From Palsa-872 sp036495195 (lineage in GTDB: Bacteria > Chloroflexota > Dormibacteria > Dormibacterales > Dormibacteraceae): a DNA stretch of 17,445 bases. Within the stretch, counting starts at the first letter, position 1. Each line of letters begins with the position of its first letter. A program made the translations under genes and the position numbers. The stretch is from the NCBI GenBank assembly GCA_036495195.1, contig DASXNH010000199.1:1-17445 (forward strand). Direction: 5' to 3'. Under the pieces are notes generated by a model that saw nothing but the letters and a program-made list of their open reading frames with translations, was not told where the DNA came from and did not search any database. Below, piece by piece: positions 14,645 to 17,445 of the stretch.

Positions 14645-15688
14645 CTAGGGATTCGTCTCGACCAGCGCCAGGCCCATTTCTGAATACGCCGGCTGCGACC
14701 GGCCGTTCGGCTCTGTGGAAATCTCCCCGTGTTCTGGAGTTTGCACCTGGACGCTCTGGGCCGAGGCGCGGATCCTGGCCGAGACCTGTTTGCCCTCTCC
14801 GTAGGCGTTCTGGAGCATCGTCACCGCCCTCTGGAGCTTGTTCTCGAGCACGCTCTCGAGCGTGTCCAGGTGGCGCTCCACGTCGATCAGGGCCGACTGC
14901 AGCTTCTCCATGTCGACGCTGCGGGCGAACTGAAGGTGCAGCTGGTAGAGGGTCAGGAGGTAGGGGAGCGCCATCGCGTACCCGACCACCATCACGTGCC
15001 GCTGGTGGGCGCTGACGATGGAGCCGCGGCACACGTCGTAGGCCGCATCGGGGATGACCGCCAGGACGAACGGGGACGTCGTCGCGGGATCGATGTACTG
15101 GCTGACCTCGCGCACCCTCCGCTCGACCTCGCGCTCCACCTGGGCCGTGAGCTGGGCCCGGCGCGGCGCATCGAGCCCCGGCTCGGCCAGCTGCTCGAGG
15201 GCGCTGCTGGAGACCCACTTGGAGTCGATGGGCAGGAGCTTGCCGCCAGGCAGCCGGAGCGCGAGCTCGACCACCTTGCCGCCGACCCACACGTTCCGCT
15301 GCAGCATCTCCGGCGGGAGGTGCTTGAGCGTCTCCTCGAGGATGTTCTCCCCCGCCGCGCCACGGGTGGAGCTGCCGGCGATGACGCTCTCGAGGCGCCT
15401 CAGGCTGGCGCGGGCCTCGTCCTCGACGGGCTGGCGCGCGGCAAGGGCCGATCGCAGCCCCTCCACCACCGATTGGGTCTGGGTGAGACGCTCCCGGAGC
15501 TCCGCGGCCTGGGACTCCTGGGTCTGGCCGCCCGATTCCAGGCGGCTGCGCAGCTCGGCGACGTCCCGGACCTGCCCGTCGGCACGCCTGACCAGGCTCC
15601 AGACCAGGGTGGCGACCACCCCGACGGCGAGCAACACACATACAAGGAGGAGGGCGAACACAAGTTCGAGCAGCGACATGTTGGGCAT
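14645..15688 (-). CDS. rmuC: DNA recombination protein RmuC-like
   Basis: Membrane-anchored protein of the RmuC family, whose members limit inversions between repeats and carry a nuclease-like fold. From ATG 15688 it is 347 residues, shorter than E. coli RmuC (about 475), mainly because the coiled-coil is short. Residues about 5-32 form one N-terminal membrane helix (LLELVFALLLVCVLL...). About 40-105 is a charged helical, coiled-coil-like region. From about 110 the RmuC domain shows GAAGENILEETLKHLPPE, VVELALRLPGGKLLPIDSKW and VLAVIPDAAYD, then an Arg/His-rich VSAHQRHVMVVGY. The C-terminal 40 residues are polar and variable. ATG 15679 is another possible start, and a TTG at 15715 would extend it; no Shine-Dalgarno discriminates. 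It is divergent from the deaminase gene with 46 bases between starts. Confidence 0.9.
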   Translation of the reverse strand: MPNMSLLELVFALLLVCVLLAVGVVATLVWSLVRRADGQVRDVAELRSRLESGGQTQESQAAELRERLTQTQSVVEGLRSALAARQPVEDEARASLRRLESVIAGSSTRGAAGENILEETLKHLPPEMLQRNVWVGGKVVELALRLPGGKLLPIDSKWVSSSALEQLAEPGLDAPRRAQLTAQVEREVERRVREVSQYIDPATTSPFVLAVIPDAAYDVCRGSIVSAHQRHVMVVGYAMALPYLLTLYQLHLQFARSVDMEKLQSALIDVERHLDTLESVLENKLQRAVTMLQNAYGEGKQVSARIRASAQSVQVQTPEHGEISTEPNGRSQPAYSEMGLALVETNP

Positions 15689-15706
15689 TGTAGTCCGGGA
15701 ACCGGG

Positions 15707-15712
15707 TATAAA
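15707..15712 (+). promoter_or_regulatory. Possible -10 element of the deaminase gene
   Basis: TATAAA at 15707-15712 would place a start near 15719, 16 bases before ATG 15735. No convincing -35 hexamer is seen at the right distance. The same short intergenic sequence reads TTTATA on the other strand toward rmuC. Confidence 0.3.
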
Positions 15713-15734
15713 CAAGCCTGTTAACCTGACTTGA

Positions 15735-16208
15735 ATGGCACGCGCAGAACCCGTGATGGAGAACCAGCCGGCGCCTGACCGAATCCCGCTCGAAGAGGTC
15801 TACATGCGCATGGCCGAAGAGCTGGCGAAGCGGTCGACCTGCGCCCGCCTCCAGGTCGGCAGCGTCATCACCTCGGGCGACCTGACCCAGGTGCTGGGCA
15901 TCGGCTACAACGGCAATGCCCGCGGGCTCCCGAACCGCTGCGACTCGACCCAGGCGGGCTCCTGCGGCTGCATCCACGGCGAGCTGAACAGCCTGGTCAA
16001 GGCCGGAGCGCAGCTGCCGGGCAAGCTGATGTTCGTCACCGCCTCGCCGTGCGTGATGTGCGCCAAATCGATCATCAACTGCAACGTCGCCCGGGTTTAC
16101 TACCGCGACGCGTACCGGGACCCGGCCGGCCTCGACGTGCTCCGCCAGGGCGGCGTCGAGGTCGAGCACTACGACCAGTGGCGCGACCTCTGGCGAGAGA
16201 CCCGCTAG
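15735..16208 (+). CDS. dCMP deaminase-like zinc-dependent cytidine/deoxycytidylate deaminase
   Basis: Predicted to deaminate a cytosine nucleotide, most likely dCMP to dUMP for thymidylate synthesis. The 157-residue protein has the family's zinc centre: H81 with proton-shuttling E83 in GCIHGELN, and C106/C109 in SPCVMCAK. GYNGNARGLPNRCD (58-70) matches the dCMP-deaminase substrate loop. C69, C77 and C79 close to the HxE motif could bind a second, structural zinc, as in some dCMP and ComEB-type deaminases. The usual HAE is HGE here. ATG 15735 is used; an in-frame ATG at 15756 is possible, and neither has a Shine-Dalgarno. The stop shares CTAG with the opposing Nudix gene. Proximity to a ribonucleotide reductase fits a nucleotide-pool role, though the genes are not co-transcribed. 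Confidence 0.88.
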   Translation: MARAEPVMENQPAPDRIPLEEVYMRMAEELAKRSTCARLQVGSVITSGDLTQVLGIGYNGNARGLPNRCDSTQAGSCGCIHGELNSLVKAGAQLPGKLMFVTASPCVMCAKSIINCNVARVYYRDAYRDPAGLDVLRQGGVEVEHYDQWRDLWRETR

Positions 16209-16894
16209 ATCACGATCTCCCAGCCGCTCTGGGTCAGGACCATCCGCGGTTCGATGGTGGGGACGTCGCCCAGCCGGCGCGCTCGGGAAAAGAGCCTCGC
16301 CGAATCTCTGTCTGAAGCCACCGACTCGAGCACCGCACGCGTGGCGTAGACGAGGGTCAGCTCCCGGCTGTCGAGTGCTTTCTGAGGCTCGATCCAGAGC
16401 CAGTCCGTGACCTCGCCTTCCTGCGGGCGGATCACCTGCCCAGGAGGCAGGTGGGCCAGGAAGAACCGCGTGTCATACCGCCGTCTCAGCTGGGCCGGCG
16501 TCACCCATCGGGCAAAGAGCACGAGCCGGTCGAAAGCAGGTTCCAGGCCCAGGTTCCGTAGCGCCTCGCCAAACGTATTCTCGTTCTCGATCAGCGGGCG
16601 CACCTTCTCAGAGTCGCTGTCGCGCGCAAATCGCCTGCCCTGGCGTGCCAGGAGGACGCCCACCTCCTCGAACAGCTCTCGCACGGCAGCGGCCCGGATC
16701 TCGTCGGTCGACTGGGCGTCGTCCGCGTGCACCGTCCCGCCGGGAAACACGTACGCGCCAGGCGCGAAGTCCGCCCCTCCCGGCCGCCGCATCAGCAACA
16801 GCTCCCACGGTTCGCGGCCGCGGACGAGCAACACGGTGGCCGAGTGGCGTGGCGTGACGGGCGGCCCATCGTTGATGGCCGCGGGCGGCAGCAT
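16205..16894 (-). CDS. Nudix hydrolase (NUDT19/CoA-diphosphatase-like subgroup)
   Basis: Predicted Mg2+-dependent hydrolase of a nucleoside diphosphate linked to another moiety. The 229-residue protein begins with HSATVLLVRG and LLLMRRPGGADFAPGAYVFPGG (14-53; given here by its key parts), then a Nudix box stretched beyond the standard spacing: GG at 52-53 and RELFEEVG at 72-79, with E73, E76 and E77 as likely metal ligands. Long helical segments follow (about 95-125), then a W-rich strand TDWLWIEP. The FPGG start, extended box and length of about 230 are typical of NUDT19-like enzymes, some of which act on CoA derivatives; this assignment is tentative. No Shine-Dalgarno precedes ATG 16894. 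The gene is divergent from an SDR gene with only 17 bases between starts, and its stop overlaps that of the deaminase. Confidence 0.87.
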   Translation of the reverse strand: MLPPAAINDGPPVTPRHSATVLLVRGREPWELLLMRRPGGADFAPGAYVFPGGTVHADDAQSTDEIRAAAVRELFEEVGVLLARQGRRFARDSDSEKVRPLIENENTFGEALRNLGLEPAFDRLVLFARWVTPAQLRRRYDTRFFLAHLPPGQVIRPQEGEVTDWLWIEPQKALDSRELTLVYATRAVLESVASDRDSARLFSRARRLGDVPTIEPRMVLTQSGWEIVI

Positions 16895-16911
16895 GTAATT
16901 AGGATGCGGGA

Positions 16912-17445
16912 GTGGACCTCGGGATTGCCGGCAAGGTGGCGCTGGTCACCGCCGGAACGCGCGGCATCGGCCTCGGCATTGCCAATGCTCTCGCCGCCGA
17001 GGGCGTGCGGGTCGCAGTCGCCGCGCGCACGGAGGTGGCGGTCAAAAGGACTGCGGAGTCGATCCGCGGCATCGGCATCGTCGCGGACCTTCTCACCGAG
17101 GAGGGCTGCGGCCGTGCCGTGACGGAGACCGTGCAATCGCTCGGGCCCATCGACATCCTCATCAACAACCTCGGCGTGAGAGCCGGAAGCTCGTGGGCCG
17201 ACACCGGGCCGGCAGAGTTCGAGGCGGCTTTCGCGGGCAACGTCGGCGCCAGCGTGCGGATGACCCGGCTCGTGCTGGACGGGATGTTGATGCGTGGGTG
17301 GGGCCGCATCGTCGTCATCTCTTCGATCTACGGTCGCGAGTCGGGCGGTGCGCCCGCTTATAACGCCGCGAAGGCGGCCGAGATCAGCTTCGTCACCTCG
17401 CTGGCCCGCGATGTGGCAGGCAAGGGCGTCACCGTCAACGCGATC
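16912..17445 (+). CDS. SDR-family oxidoreductase (partial, C-terminus off window)
   Basis: Short-chain dehydrogenase, 178 codons visible, open at the right edge; a full protein would be about 250-260 residues. The cofactor motif is TAGTRGIG (13-20), with Ala where the first Gly usually stands. INNLG at 84-88 replaces the common NNAG. N110, S137/S138, Y150 and K154 (YNAAK) supply the catalytic tetrad, so it should be active. GTG 16912 is chosen because AGGA lies seven bases upstream (16901-16904) and it gives a standard SDR N-terminus (IAGKVALVTAG). The ATG at 16904 is in another frame. The NNLG and YNAAK variants recur in 3-oxoacyl-ACP-reductase-like members of unknown substrate. It is not the same as the fucose-locus SDR. 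Confidence 0.9.
   Translation, partial: MDLGIAGKVALVTAGTRGIGLGIANALAAEGVRVAVAARTEVAVKRTAESIRGIGIVADLLTEEGCGRAVTETVQSLGPIDILINNLGVRAGSSWADTGPAEFEAAFAGNVGASVRMTRLVLDGMLMRGWGRIVVISSIYGRESGGAPAYNAAKAAEISFVTSLARDVAGKGVTVNAI

Noticed and set aside
14508..16169. 553-residue minus-strand frame spanning rmuC and the deaminase
   Set aside because: Out of frame with RmuC and antisense to the deaminase, low complexity; both real genes have clear motifs.

Overview
This is a gene-dense, high-GC bacterial window. It holds 15 protein-coding genes, two of them cut by the window edges. I see no rRNA or tRNA genes, CRISPR arrays, insertion sequences or phage genes. The solute-binding lipoprotein, the GTG/TTG starts, the class II (B12-dependent) ribonucleotide reductase and several short-leader or SD-less genes would fit an aerobic soil lineage of the Chloroflexota/Dormibacterota/Actinomycetota kind. 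That placement is inference; nothing here fixes the taxon.

Region 1 (1-8847) is a divergent sugar-acid catabolic locus that best fits the oxidative (non-phosphorylated) L-fucose pathway. On the minus strand, a tightly packed operon runs from a FadR-type GntR regulator through an L-rhamnose/L-fucose mutarotase-family protein and an aldo/keto reductase (candidate L-fucose 1-dehydrogenase) to an amidohydrolase (candidate L-fuconolactonase, cut by the left edge). The first 83 bp between the divergent starts carry a strong promoter for the plus strand. That strand encodes an L-fuconate dehydratase with a complete set of catalytic residues, a ribose-type (CUT2) ABC transporter (lipoprotein, double ATPase, permease) and an SDR dehydrogenase translationally coupled to the permease. 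Together they would import the sugar, oxidise it to the lactone, open the lactone, dehydrate the acid and oxidise the 2-keto-3-deoxy acid. The last enzyme, a diketo-acid hydrolase, is not in the window and may lie to the left.

Region 2 (8848-11495) is miscellaneous: a secreted six-cysteine protein with a HExxxE motif, a VOC-family protein, and a divergent GNAT acetyltransferase. Terminator-like hairpins separate the convergent gene pairs.

Region 3 (11496-17445) is mostly nucleotide and genome maintenance: a 938-residue NrdJ ribonucleotide reductase with its own strong promoter and a roughly 160-nt structured leader, RmuC, a dCMP-deaminase-like enzyme and a Nudix hydrolase, followed by a second SDR cut by the right edge. 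The deaminase and Nudix genes converge so closely that one CTAG supplies both stop codons.

I found no clearly new biological system. The most useful leads are the aldo/keto reductase start (rare CTG, or a one-base error in a C run), a 9-mer shared by both plus-strand promoter regions of the fucose locus, the catalytically degenerate second ATPase domain, the nrdJ leader, and the secreted HExxxE protein.
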